Positions 25,780 through 32,640 of a stretch of 34,800 bases of DNA are shown in pieces. This DNA is from Bryobacterales bacterium. Its GTDB lineage: Bacteria > Acidobacteriota > Terriglobia > Bryobacterales > Bryobacteraceae. The notes below the pieces were generated by a model that saw nothing but the letters and a program-made list of their open reading frames with translations, was not told the DNA's origin and did not search any database. The stretch is from the NCBI GenBank assembly GCA_020847315.1, contig JADLCF010000389.1, forward strand, positions 1 through 34,800, read 5' to 3'. The number at the start of each line of letters is the position of its first letter. The stretch's first letter is position 1. The position numbers and the translations under genes are program-made.

Positions 25780-26742
25780 CTATGCGAGAGCCGCGCGGCA
25801 AAACTCCACGCACTTCTTCACCTCGGCGACAACGGTAGAACCCGCCGGCGTCTGGTATTCGTACTCGATGCTGCCCGGGAACTTGTAGCCGTGCTTTTTC
25901 ATGGATTGCAGTATGGCTTTGAGCGGCGTGCCGCCCTCGCCCCACGGCATGTTGGGGCCGCCGCGTGTCCCCGCCGCTGCATCCCCCGTCTTCTCGGGCC
26001 CTTTGCGATCCTTGAGATGGAGGCTCGCGATCCGGCTGGCGTACTTCTCCATCACGGGCACGGGCGATTCGCCGGTGAGCGCGTAGTAGTGCCCGACATC
26101 GAAATTCAACGCCGTATAGGGAGAAGCCGCAAGCACCTCGTCGAAGTGGGAACTGCCCCCCTGTCCATGCGTGTGGAAGGCGATCCGTAGCTTCCGCTTG
26201 GCGGCGTATTCCGCCACGCGATGCAGCAACTCGCCCTTCTCGGGAAGCTCCATCGTGATGTGGTTCGCCCCCAGGGTTTCGGCCACGTTCCAGATGTATT
26301 CGTATTCGGCGCCGGACATCGCGAGCGTCGGGGGCAGCTTGAACGCATAAATGGATACGCCCGCATCGTTGTACATCTTGCGGAACGCCTTGTACTTGGA
26401 CATGGGGACGGAAAGCCGGAACTTCTTGATCTCGGCGGCGGCATTCGCCATCGCGGCCTTCTCGGCATCGGTGGGAGGGCGGCGCGGTCCGCCACGCCTC
26501 GGCGTCTCCGGCACCCCCGCGAAACCCTCCGCCACGTTCGACATCAGTTCGATGGCGCTAATCCCGCATCCGGTAATGTAGCCGAGGACGTCTTCCGCCT
26601 TCTGCGGCAGTTCGCGGAAACTATAGGTGATCACGCCGACTTGAACGCCGCCGAAGTTGGAATTCGGCTTGGCGGCCAGTAATGACGGCAATGCCGCGGA
26701 CGCGGCTGCAGCTTTGGCAAAATCCCGGCGTGAATAACGCAT
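25780..26742 (-). CDS. Tat-exported sugar phosphate isomerase/epimerase (xylose isomerase-like TIM barrel)
   Basis: This 320-residue AP endonuclease 2/xylose isomerase-like TIM-barrel protein has a twin-arginine signal (RRDFAKAAAASAALPSLLA), so it is probably exported folded. Metal and catalytic candidates fit the family: Glu in ITMELPEKGE, His in IAFHTHGQGG, Asp and His in NFDVGHYYA, His in ASLHLKDRKG and Glu in PGSIEYEYQ. The substrate is likely a sugar or inositol-type compound but cannot be fixed from sequence. A Pro/Arg-rich insert around residues 78-95 (ETPRRGGPRRPPT) is noteworthy. GGGAGGA precedes the ATG. The gene lies between the two direct repeats. Confidence 0.9.
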   Translation of the reverse strand: MRYSRRDFAKAAAASAALPSLLAAKPNSNFGGVQVGVITYSFRELPQKAEDVLGYITGCGISAIELMSNVAEGFAGVPETPRRGGPRRPPTDAEKAAMANAAAEIKKFRLSVPMSKYKAFRKMYNDAGVSIYAFKLPPTLAMSGAEYEYIWNVAETLGANHITMELPEKGELLHRVAEYAAKRKLRIAFHTHGQGGSSHFDEVLAASPYTALNFDVGHYYALTGESPVPVMEKYASRIASLHLKDRKGPEKTGDAAAGTRGGPNMPWGEGGTPLKAILQSMKKHGYKFPGSIEYEYQTPAGSTVVAEVKKCVEFCRAALA

Positions 26743-26820
26743 CGCATTCCTCCCAAGAGAGCCGTTCGGCCCGCCATCCAGTCTATCGCTTTAGAGGGAA
26801 CGAACGCGTCAACGCGGGCT

Positions 26821-27408
26821 TCAATCCCAACCTGCTTCCTCGCGTCCTGTGTTTGCGCCGTTCGCCAGATACGGCGGCAAGAGCGCAGCCCGCGGTTTGG
26901 CCGCGCCACGCGCCGGAGCGGTCTCAAGGAACCGAATCTCCGTCGTCTGCTTGTCAAGGGCCTTGCCCCAGTGGTAGCCCAGGATGGCGCCGCCAAGCAT
27001 GCCGATAAAGAGCCGTGGGTCCTGTTCACCGCCCCCCGCCAAGACACCCAATCCAGCCCCGGCAACATATCCTCCCGCGACGCCAGCCCAGCGCCAGCGC
27101 GTCCGCAGCGGGTCCGTGACTACCGCCATTCTCGTGATAGCCGACCGATCCAACCGGCTCTCCCGGCCATGAGGGTACACATCGCCCGGCTTACTCTTCG
27201 TTACCGCAATCACGATGCCGGAATCGTCCTGCCCGACGACCGTTCCGTATACTTCCGTGGATCTATCCACCACAATCACGACCGGGCGCGCGCCTACGGT
27301 GCTTTTCAGATCGTCCCAGGAGATCGTCAGCGCGTCCGCACCCGCGCAAAGCACCATCGGGCCGATCAGCCGGATGGCCAGAACGAGAAGTACCGAAAGC
27401 CGTATCAT
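26821..27408 (-). CDS. Exported small glycine-rich protein, unknown function
   Basis: This protein of about 195 residues has an N-terminal signal peptide or anchor (MIRLSVLLVLAIRLIGPMVL). The N-terminal half is a small beta-rich domain (VVIVVDRSTEVYGTVVGQDD, an Sm/SH3-like strand pattern). A glycine-zipper-like hydrophobic stretch follows at about residues 105-150 (AGVAGGYVAGAGLGVLAGG and LGGAILGYHWGKAL). No named family was recognised. The ATG at 27408 has AGGAGG right upstream; the longer track start is not needed. It lies upstream of the isomerase gene on the same strand, with 78 bp between. Confidence 0.75.
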   Translation of the reverse strand: MIRLSVLLVLAIRLIGPMVLCAGADALTISWDDLKSTVGARPVVIVVDRSTEVYGTVVGQDDSGIVIAVTKSKPGDVYPHGRESRLDRSAITRMAVVTDPLRTRWRWAGVAGGYVAGAGLGVLAGGGEQDPRLFIGMLGGAILGYHWGKALDKQTTEIRFLETAPARGAAKPRAALLPPYLANGANTGREEAGWD

Positions 27409-27594
27409 GGTTTCCTCCTGCGTTCGAGAGTACGCGGGATTCTGGAGCATGGCAACGATTTTTTAGCGATGATTTCGGTGAGAGTGCAGTCTCATGAAGC
27501 GTAGCTGGACCGCGCCCAATTCGTGTGACGCCAGATCTGAGGGGGCGCCGCCGGGCCGGCCTCGGTTGCGTGGCTTGGGCTGGCTGGCGCTGGT

Positions 27595-28014
27595 TTAGCC
27601 GGGATGGGTTTTGTCTGGGTTTTTGAAAAATTTCGCGGCGCTTCCGGGACGGTTTGGATGGACGTATCCCGCTGATTCTGTAGGGGGTAGCGGTGGGATT
27701 CGGTTGTAAGGGTTTGTAAGGTTTGTCAGGGTTGCCGGATTGCGGTTGTGGGCGGCTTCGACGGCGTCGTGGAACTCCGTTTCGCGATAGCGCCATTGCT
27801 CATAGGCGGAGCGGGTGACGCCCACAAGGGCGCAGGCATCGTGGATCGATTCGCCTTGGGCGAGGAAGTGGAGAGAATCCGCTTGGTGGTGTTCGCGGGG
27901 TTGCCGCTCGGGATTCCGGGCGAATTCAAGCGGCTTTCGCTTTGTGGTCTTCAAGGGATCTACTTCCTTTCGAGCGGCGGGGCGGTTGATCTGGTTGCCC
28001 GGCTTCGCACTCAA
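27595..28014 (-). CDS. Small helix-turn-helix protein (phage terminase small subunit-like)
   Basis: This ORF of up to 139 residues has one clear domain: FLAQGESIHDACALVGVTRS plus AYEQWRYRETEFHDAVEAAH, a helix-turn-helix followed by a W-x-x-x-D/E-F element. This is typical of terminase small subunits and transposon or phage HTH proteins. The C-terminal 45 residues are Pro/Asn-rich and unrelated to anything I know. The start at 28014 is a TTG without a clear ribosome site, and no ATG lies before the HTH, so the N-terminus is uncertain. It sits next to repeat copy B and may be part of the same accessory unit. Confidence 0.6.
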   Translation of the reverse strand: MSAKPGNQINRPAARKEVDPLKTTKRKPLEFARNPERQPREHHQADSLHFLAQGESIHDACALVGVTRSAYEQWRYRETEFHDAVEAAHNRNPATLTNLTNPYNRIPPLPPTESAGYVHPNRPGSAAKFFKNPDKTHPG

Positions 28015-28252
28015 TGGGATTGTAGGGATGGGAAGTGCGGAAATCGGGGCGGTGACTCGCTAAGCCATTGAGGGCAAGGGAGATGTGGTTTCGCAAGATG
28101 CGTGATCGCCTTGGGCGAGAGCGCTGTTTTTGGGTGGTTTTGCGTGGATGAGGGCGTTACGGAGCGTCGCGCCGACAAACGGTCCGACGCGACATGGTCT
28201 CGCTCGCGCTCGGCGAGAGTGTTTCAGAGCCTTGGGTTGGCCCTCGGTCAAA
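28015..28252. other. Gene-free stretch between the HTH gene and repeat copy B
   Basis: No supported gene. An imperfect inverted repeat (GTCGCG near 28168 with CGCGAC near 28190) is present. The part from 28096 has weak similarity to 24903 onward, suggesting the repeat pair once extended further left. Confidence 0.45.
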
Positions 28253-28699
28253 AAAGGGACCGTATTACGGAACGAAGCCAATCGCGCAACGGGCAATCGG
28301 CGTAAGCCGAGGATGCAGCGGGCGTGGCCGCGCCGGAGTCGAACCCGCAAACGGGCGGGTGCTCCATGGACTCGCTGGCGCAAGGCGGTTTCTTTTTGCC
28401 GCAAGGCCTATTTGTGCATCCGTTTGATTGTAGCGGCGGTGGGGGCGGATTTGACCTTTGTGGGGGCAGTGGATCGGTGCGGGTGGGCTTTCCCGATGGT
28501 GGAAGTGATGGCCTGCGTTGTAGTTCCGTGATTCCGGGGTGGAAGCGAATTTTTCTTCGCTGGCTGTGATCGCGATTCAGACGGCTGCGCGATGTAGGGT
28601 AGATCGGAGTGGTCTGGCTCGCATTGGAGGTTAGGGAATCCACTTTGGCGGGCAAGGGATCGGCGGCTTCTGGACCCCCCAGGCGCTTCTCGGAAAGAG

Positions 28700-28762
28700 G
28701 CCTAACGCGGCTGGAATTCCTGCTTGAAGTTGCGTAACCTACGTGGAATCAGCGCGTTAGCA
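28700..28762 (+). repeat. Imperfect palindrome at the end of repeat copy B (attC-like)
   Basis: Counterpart of 25500-25562. CTAACGCG pairs perfectly with CGCGTTAG here, while copy A has one G.T pair instead, so the stem is maintained in both copies. Left end GCCTAAC, right end GTTAGCA. Confidence 0.6.
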
Positions 28763-28778
28763 TAAAGTGAAAATGGTG

Positions 28779-28889
28779 GAGCCTGTCGGAATAAAGAATT
28801 CTCGAACCTAGAATCAATAACTTACGGACGATCAGCTCCTCGTAAGTTATTGATTCTTCGTTGCTCCGCGTGTTCATTCCGACAGGCTC
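28779..28889. mobile_element. 111-bp MITE with 14-bp perfect terminal inverted repeats
   Basis: The ends are GAGCCTGTCGGAAT (28779-28792) and its exact complement ATTCCGACAGGCTC (28876-28889), flanked on both sides by GGTG (28775-28778 and 28890-28893), a likely 4-bp target duplication. Inside, a second perfect 17-bp inverted repeat (AGAATCAATAACTTACG at 28810-28826 and its complement at 28841-28857) encloses a 14-nt loop. The outer 12 bp match the end of the adjacent IS1182-type remnant (29110-29121), so that family probably mobilised it. Repeat copy A shows the uninterrupted sequence. Confidence 0.85.
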
Positions 28890-28910
28890 GGTGGCTGTCC
28901 CTCTTTTTCG

Positions 28911-29033
28911 GAGATTCAACTCAGAGACCACCTCGGCAATGAAGCGGGCCAAGTGCGATTCCGGCAACCAATCATGGAGGGAAGGAGCCACGAGAAGCGG
29001 CTGATCGAGAGTACAGGGCCGAAATCTCCTCAT
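28911..29033 (-). pseudogene. 5-prime remnant of an IS1182-family transposase gene
   Basis: From the ATG at 29033 the minus strand encodes 41 residues beginning MRRFRPCTLDQPLLVAPSL and continuing DWLPESHLARFIAEVV, the characteristic N-terminus of IS1182-family transposases. Similarity ends exactly at the right border of repeat copy B (28909/28910), after which the frame reads unrelated sequence. Only the DNA-proximal N-terminal end remains; the catalytic region is gone, so it is inactive. It lies behind its own terminal inverted repeat at 29110-29121. Confidence 0.8.
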
Positions 29034-29109
29034 ATGTCCATTGGATGCGATCGGCCAGAACAAGGCTGCACGGAAATGTTTGCGCATCAAGAAAGTTGAC
29101 GTGTTAATC

Positions 29110-29121
29110 TCCGACAGGCTC
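29110..29121 (-). mobile_element. Terminal inverted repeat of the truncated IS1182-type element
   Basis: TCCGACAGGCTC, identical to the outer 12 bases of the MITE end. It marks the upstream end of the element whose transposase remnant is at 28911-29033. Downstream, TGTCCCCGAATT is tandemly duplicated at 29128-29151. Confidence 0.65.
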
Positions 29122-29214
29122 ACTTCCTGTCCCCGAATTTGTCCCCGAATTCGTGTCGGCTCCCGTAAGCCTATGATGTGGCAGAATATACCTTACAGGT
29201 CGAAGTGGAGGAGC

Positions 29215-29979
29215 GTGGCGAAAGGCGTACATGTGACAGCTGCGAAGGACGCGCTAGGACATTTGATCGTGCGGAACCTCGTCAAATCCTACCAGACGAC
29301 GGTTGCGCTCGACAACGTGAGCCTCGAAACCGACTCCTCCGAGGTTGTGGCGATCGCTGGTGGAAACGGTGCGGGCAAGAGCACGATGCTCAAAGTCATT
29401 TCAGGTACCATTGCGCCTGACTCTGGCTTCGTGGAGTTCGAAGGTTGCAGACTCCAACTTGGGCACGTCAGTGACGCGAGATCGCACGGCATCGCGATGG
29501 TCTTCCAGGACGGTGCTCTGTGCGCGGACGCGTCTGTGTTCGAGAATTTGTTCCTTGGGGCAGAGCCGGTGACACCCTTGGGCTTCCTCCGATTGGGTCG
29601 AATGCGCCAGTTGGCTATGGAGATGATCGAGCGCTACCAACTGCCCATTCCTCGGTTGGACGCGCAAGTCAAAGACCTCTCAGGGGGGCAACAAAAGGCT
29701 GTAGCCCTCGGTCGAGCGCTGCTGTACAAACCGCGACTACTGCTCCTCGATGAACCCACCTCCGCCTTAGGAGTCCGAGAACAGAACACCATTATCACCA
29801 ACCTATTGACGCTGTCTGAACAAGGGGTCGGCATTCTGCTTTGCACTCACTCGCCGGACGAAATACTCGCTGCGGCGAAGCGGGTAGTAGTGCTTCGACG
29901 GGGCAGGTTGATGACAGACGCGTCTGTCGATGGCCTTTCCAGGTCGGATCTTGCGGTAATGATGAGTGGCAACGCATGA
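29215..29979 (+). CDS. Sugar-type ABC transporter ATPase, single nucleotide-binding domain
   Basis: This ATPase of about 254 residues would energise import by the neighbouring permease. Walker A is GGNGAGKS (residues 49-56), the signature is LSGGQQ (155-160), and Walker B is LLLLDEPTSAL with D179/E180; the H-loop region reads LLCTHSPDEI. All motifs are intact. It resembles one half of RbsA/XylG-type ATPases, which usually carry two domains; single-domain versions such as FrcA exist. The start is uncertain: GTG 29215 has GGAGG very close, GTG 29233 has AAAGG 7 nt away, and the track start at 29041 would run through IS sequence. It overlaps the permease by ATGA. Confidence 0.9.
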   Translation: MAKGVHVTAAKDALGHLIVRNLVKSYQTTVALDNVSLETDSSEVVAIAGGNGAGKSTMLKVISGTIAPDSGFVEFEGCRLQLGHVSDARSHGIAMVFQDGALCADASVFENLFLGAEPVTPLGFLRLGRMRQLAMEMIERYQLPIPRLDAQVKDLSGGQQKAVALGRALLYKPRLLLLDEPTSALGVREQNTIITNLLTLSEQGVGILLCTHSPDEILAAAKRVVVLRRGRLMTDASVDGLSRSDLAVMMSGNA

Positions 29980-30914
29980 GCGCCCTGCTTCGACTCAACT
30001 TCGTGACGCTGCCGCTAGCAGTCGCAGCGATCTATGTCGCTGTAATCCTCATGGTGCTGCCGGCATTCCTCAGTCAAGGGAACCTGGTTCTCATCTCGTA
30101 TTACACCGCGCTCCTAGTACCCTGCGTAATCGGCACGTACCTGTTGATTCTGCTCGGACTTTTCGACCTTTCGTTAGGGGCGAACGCTGCTCTTGCCGCG
30201 GTGATATGCGCGAAAGCTATGTCTGCTGGCGTTCCGGTTAGCATCAGTATTCTCTTGGCTGTTGCCGCTGGTGGGCTGGGCGGCATCGCAAGCTGGATAC
30301 TCGTGGCCGTTCTCCGGATACCAGCCCTGATTGGAACCCTGATTACGATGTCTGCACTGCGTGGATTGGCGTTGCTCGTCACGTCAGGGCGCGTCATAGG
30401 GGGAGTGCCTCAGAGCCTCACTGATCGCGTCCTCGGCGGGTCCGGTCATCTGGTCAACCCGATTCTCTTCGCCCTCGTGCTGTTACTTTCCATCGAGTTC
30501 TTGAGTCGCCGTCACCGCCTATTCCGGCGACTCTACCACGCGGGCAGCAATCCTGGAGCCGCGGCGAGTAATGGCATCAATGTGACTGGGCTCAAGTGCG
30601 TGGCGTTCACTCTGGCCGGTATTGGGGCGGCGACAGTCGGGGTGATGCAGACCGCCAGAACGCAGTCGGCTTCCCCATTAGCCTTTCCCGAACTCGCCCT
30701 GGAGTCTATCGCTGCCTGCATCATCGGCGGAATGAGTCTATCCGGTGGCAGGGGAGCCGCAACCGGATGCGTTCTTGGGATGCTGATATTAGTCTCCTCC
30801 CGAAACATCGTTGCCCTTGCCGGGGTTGACGTTTACTGGGAAGATCTTGCGATTGCGCTCGTATTGTTCGTAGCTGTCCTTCTTGGCGTCGTACGCAAAT
30901 GGAGGTCTGCTTGA
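29976..30914 (+). CDS. RbsC-type ABC transporter permease
   Basis: This integral membrane protein of about 312 residues has about eight to ten hydrophobic spans and belongs to the branched-chain amino acid/monosaccharide permease superfamily (BPD_transp_2). Family features are LLGLFDLSLGANAALAAVI near residue 55 (the DLSxG motif of sugar permeases), LIGTLITMSALRGLALLVTSGRV, and the cytoplasmic-loop Gly-rich segment CIIGGMSLSGGRGAATGCVLG, all typical of RbsC. The ATG at 29976 overlaps the ATPase stop, so the longer track start is an artefact. An 88-bp gap with GGAGGT before the next gene follows. Confidence 0.92.
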   Translation: MSALLRLNFVTLPLAVAAIYVAVILMVLPAFLSQGNLVLISYYTALLVPCVIGTYLLILLGLFDLSLGANAALAAVICAKAMSAGVPVSISILLAVAAGGLGGIASWILVAVLRIPALIGTLITMSALRGLALLVTSGRVIGGVPQSLTDRVLGGSGHLVNPILFALVLLLSIEFLSRRHRLFRRLYHAGSNPGAAASNGINVTGLKCVAFTLAGIGAATVGVMQTARTQSASPLAFPELALESIAACIIGGMSLSGGRGAATGCVLGMLILVSSRNIVALAGVDVYWEDLAIALVLFVAVLLGVVRKWRSA

Positions 30915-31002
30915 CGTACTGCCCAGTTAACCCCGCCGAAGTCATGAACTCACCGGTATGTCTAGTCAATAGCCCAAGTTCTTGGAATTGGAGGTCCCGC
31001 TT

Positions 31003-32037
31003 ATGAAACGCACACTTGCTGTCTCAAGGCTCCTTTACTTTGGTGCCTTGATCACCGTGGGCCTTAGTCTTGTGTCTTGCGCGGAGAAGCCGGCTGCGCC
31101 CGCAGGGATCAAGACGCGCCGCTATGCCTTGAATGTCGTCAATAGCTCGATACCGGCGTGGTTGTTCGCCAACGACGTCCTCAAGAAGATGTCGTCCGTC
31201 ACGCCAGGCCTTCAGACTGAATTTGGTGGGCCGACTGGGGGCGAGGTCGACAAGCAGATCGAACAGATCGACGCGCTAGTAGCGCGTCACGTTAACGGAA
31301 TCATCTTGTGCCCTGCTGACCCAAAGGCCCTCGCTCCAACGGTGAACCGCGCGCTATCAAGCGGAGTGCCGATTGTGACGATTTTCGGTGATGTTGCAGG
31401 CTCCGCGCGCCTCACGTCAATAACCGCAGCCGAGCGTCTCAGCGCCTTTGCACTCGTCGAGAAGGTTGTCCAGGACAAAGGATGGGCGCAAGGGCCTGAA
31501 AAGAGTATCCAGATTATGGCGATCATCACGAAACCGGGGTTGACCTTCGCCGAGGAGCGACTGGCAGGTGTCCGTGACGCGGTAGCGAAGTACCGGACGC
31601 TGAATCTGGTTCGCGTCGTCAGCAACGAATGGAGCGACAAGAAGGGTGCTGAGCAGGTGGCCGCGACTCTTCAGGCCAATCCGCGACTCCGGGCTGTTTT
31701 TGGCCTCGACTCACGTGCCGCAGTTGGCGCAGTAACGGCACTGAGGGAAGCAGGAAAAGCCAAAGGATCTCTCGTTTTGACGGGGTGGGATACAGACGAG
31801 GACTTGCTCAAGTCCGTGGCCGAAGGCTGGGTTCACTGCACCTCTGCGCCGAATATGACCTACATGACTCAACTTGGAATCTCGATTCTTGAAGCGTGGA
31901 ATTTAGGCTATCTCTATCCAGAGTCTCTCAAGGTCAAGGAATTCAACCTCCCCCCCCTTCCTGATCATATTGACGTGGCACAAACCTTAATCGACACCAA
32001 GAATGTTAACGCATTCTTCCGTCAAGCCACCCAATGA
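31003..32037 (+). CDS. Periplasmic-type sugar-binding lipoprotein
   Basis: This 344-residue substrate-binding protein is of the RbsB/LacI-like type 1 periplasmic fold. The N-terminus is a lipoprotein signal ending LSLVSC at about residue 25, so it is membrane-tethered. Family pattern: EQIDALVARHVNGIILCPADP (about residues 85-105), GVPIVTIFGDV, EERLAGVRDAVAKYRTLNLV, and RAVFGLDSRAAVGAVTALREAG followed by GWDTDEDLL. These define the two-lobed fold and hinge; the ligand is probably a monosaccharide or similar polyol but cannot be named. GGAGGT lies 8 nt before the ATG at 31003. Its stop overlaps the next gene by ATGA. Confidence 0.92.
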   Translation: MKRTLAVSRLLYFGALITVGLSLVSCAEKPAAPAGIKTRRYALNVVNSSIPAWLFANDVLKKMSSVTPGLQTEFGGPTGGEVDKQIEQIDALVARHVNGIILCPADPKALAPTVNRALSSGVPIVTIFGDVAGSARLTSITAAERLSAFALVEKVVQDKGWAQGPEKSIQIMAIITKPGLTFAEERLAGVRDAVAKYRTLNLVRVVSNEWSDKKGAEQVAATLQANPRLRAVFGLDSRAAVGAVTALREAGKAKGSLVLTGWDTDEDLLKSVAEGWVHCTSAPNMTYMTQLGISILEAWNLGYLYPESLKVKEFNLPPLPDHIDVAQTLIDTKNVNAFFRQATQ

Positions 32038-32609
32038 AAATTCCGGAACTGCACTACGTACTCGCTCTATCACCGACTATGTGGCAATGGCTAACAGAAA
32101 ACAACAACAGCGCGGCGGTGCAGGGATTGGCCGCCATGTTGAATGTGATCATCACGATTGCGCTTGCATGTTTGACCGGTTGGTATGTTCTGCTAACGCA
32201 CAAGATGCTCATGATGCAGCAAGGGCAATTCCAGTCGACTATCACTGCACGCGCGAGAGAGTTGACCCAATCACGGCGACGATTGGCCATGCTGATCACC
32301 AGGTTCAGCAAGATATTGGACCAGCTGCCGTGGGAAGATCGCGATCTCGAGAAGTTCGCTAGCATGGCGCTCTGGAACGACCGAGACATGGATATGTTTG
32401 AAGAAGCCGTTCTCGCGGTCGGGCCTGATTCGGCGGATGTCGCAGGCGAGTTCATAGAAAGCGTGCGCTGGTTGGCTGGCGAGAATCGTCGTTTGCAGGA
32501 AAGAGATGAAGCTGCGGCGATCATACAACCGGACGAGTACCGACACAGGTTGATTGCCGCAAAGACTAAACTCGCTGATGTCGCCATGCTGTTGGTTGGT
32601 TCCGAGTAG
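32034..32609 (+). CDS. Membrane-anchored coiled-coil protein of unknown function
   Basis: This 191-residue protein is not recognised. A short N-terminus (about 30 residues) precedes one strong transmembrane span (NVIITIALACLTGWYVLL, about 37-54). A charged, largely helical region follows (MMQQGQFQSTITARARELTQ, RRRLAMLITRF) and then an acidic helical C-terminus (ENRRLQERDEAAAIIQ). The layout suggests a membrane tether with a cytoplasmic coiled coil. It overlaps the binding-protein stop by ATGA and precedes a histidine-kinase-like gene by 31 bp. A bridge between transporter and kinase is possible, but nothing in the sequence proves it. Confidence 0.7.
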   Translation: MKIPELHYVLALSPTMWQWLTENNNSAAVQGLAAMLNVIITIALACLTGWYVLLTHKMLMMQQGQFQSTITARARELTQSRRRLAMLITRFSKILDQLPWEDRDLEKFASMALWNDRDMDMFEEAVLAVGPDSADVAGEFIESVRWLAGENRRLQERDEAAAIIQPDEYRHRLIAAKTKLADVAMLLVGSE

Positions 32610-32640
32610 GCAGTGCTGAAGAGTGCAATCGAGGAATTGA

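Larger units (their letters stand above)
28253..28909 (+). repeat. Repeat copy B (direct repeat of 25051-25594), interrupted by a MITE
   Basis: Same orientation and content as copy A, from CGGAACGAAGCCA at 28268 to TGTCCCTCTTTTTC ending at 28909. Bases 28779-28889 plus one 4-bp duplication are extra relative to copy A. The right end abuts an IS1182-type transposase remnant. Minus-strand track ORFs in both copies look alike but differ mainly by replacement changes and biased composition, so I do not call them genes. Confidence 0.88.

Noticed and set aside
28343-28360. GGAGTCGAACCC, which read on the minus strand looks like a tRNA T-arm
   Set aside because: The T-stem has a mismatch, no matching acceptor arm or anticodon arm can be built, and copy A has lost the T-loop sequence.
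29041-29214. N-terminal extension of the ABC ATPase in the ORF track
   Set aside because: It reads through the IS1182 terminal repeat and the tandem TGTCCCCGAATT, has no ribosome site and no ABC similarity.
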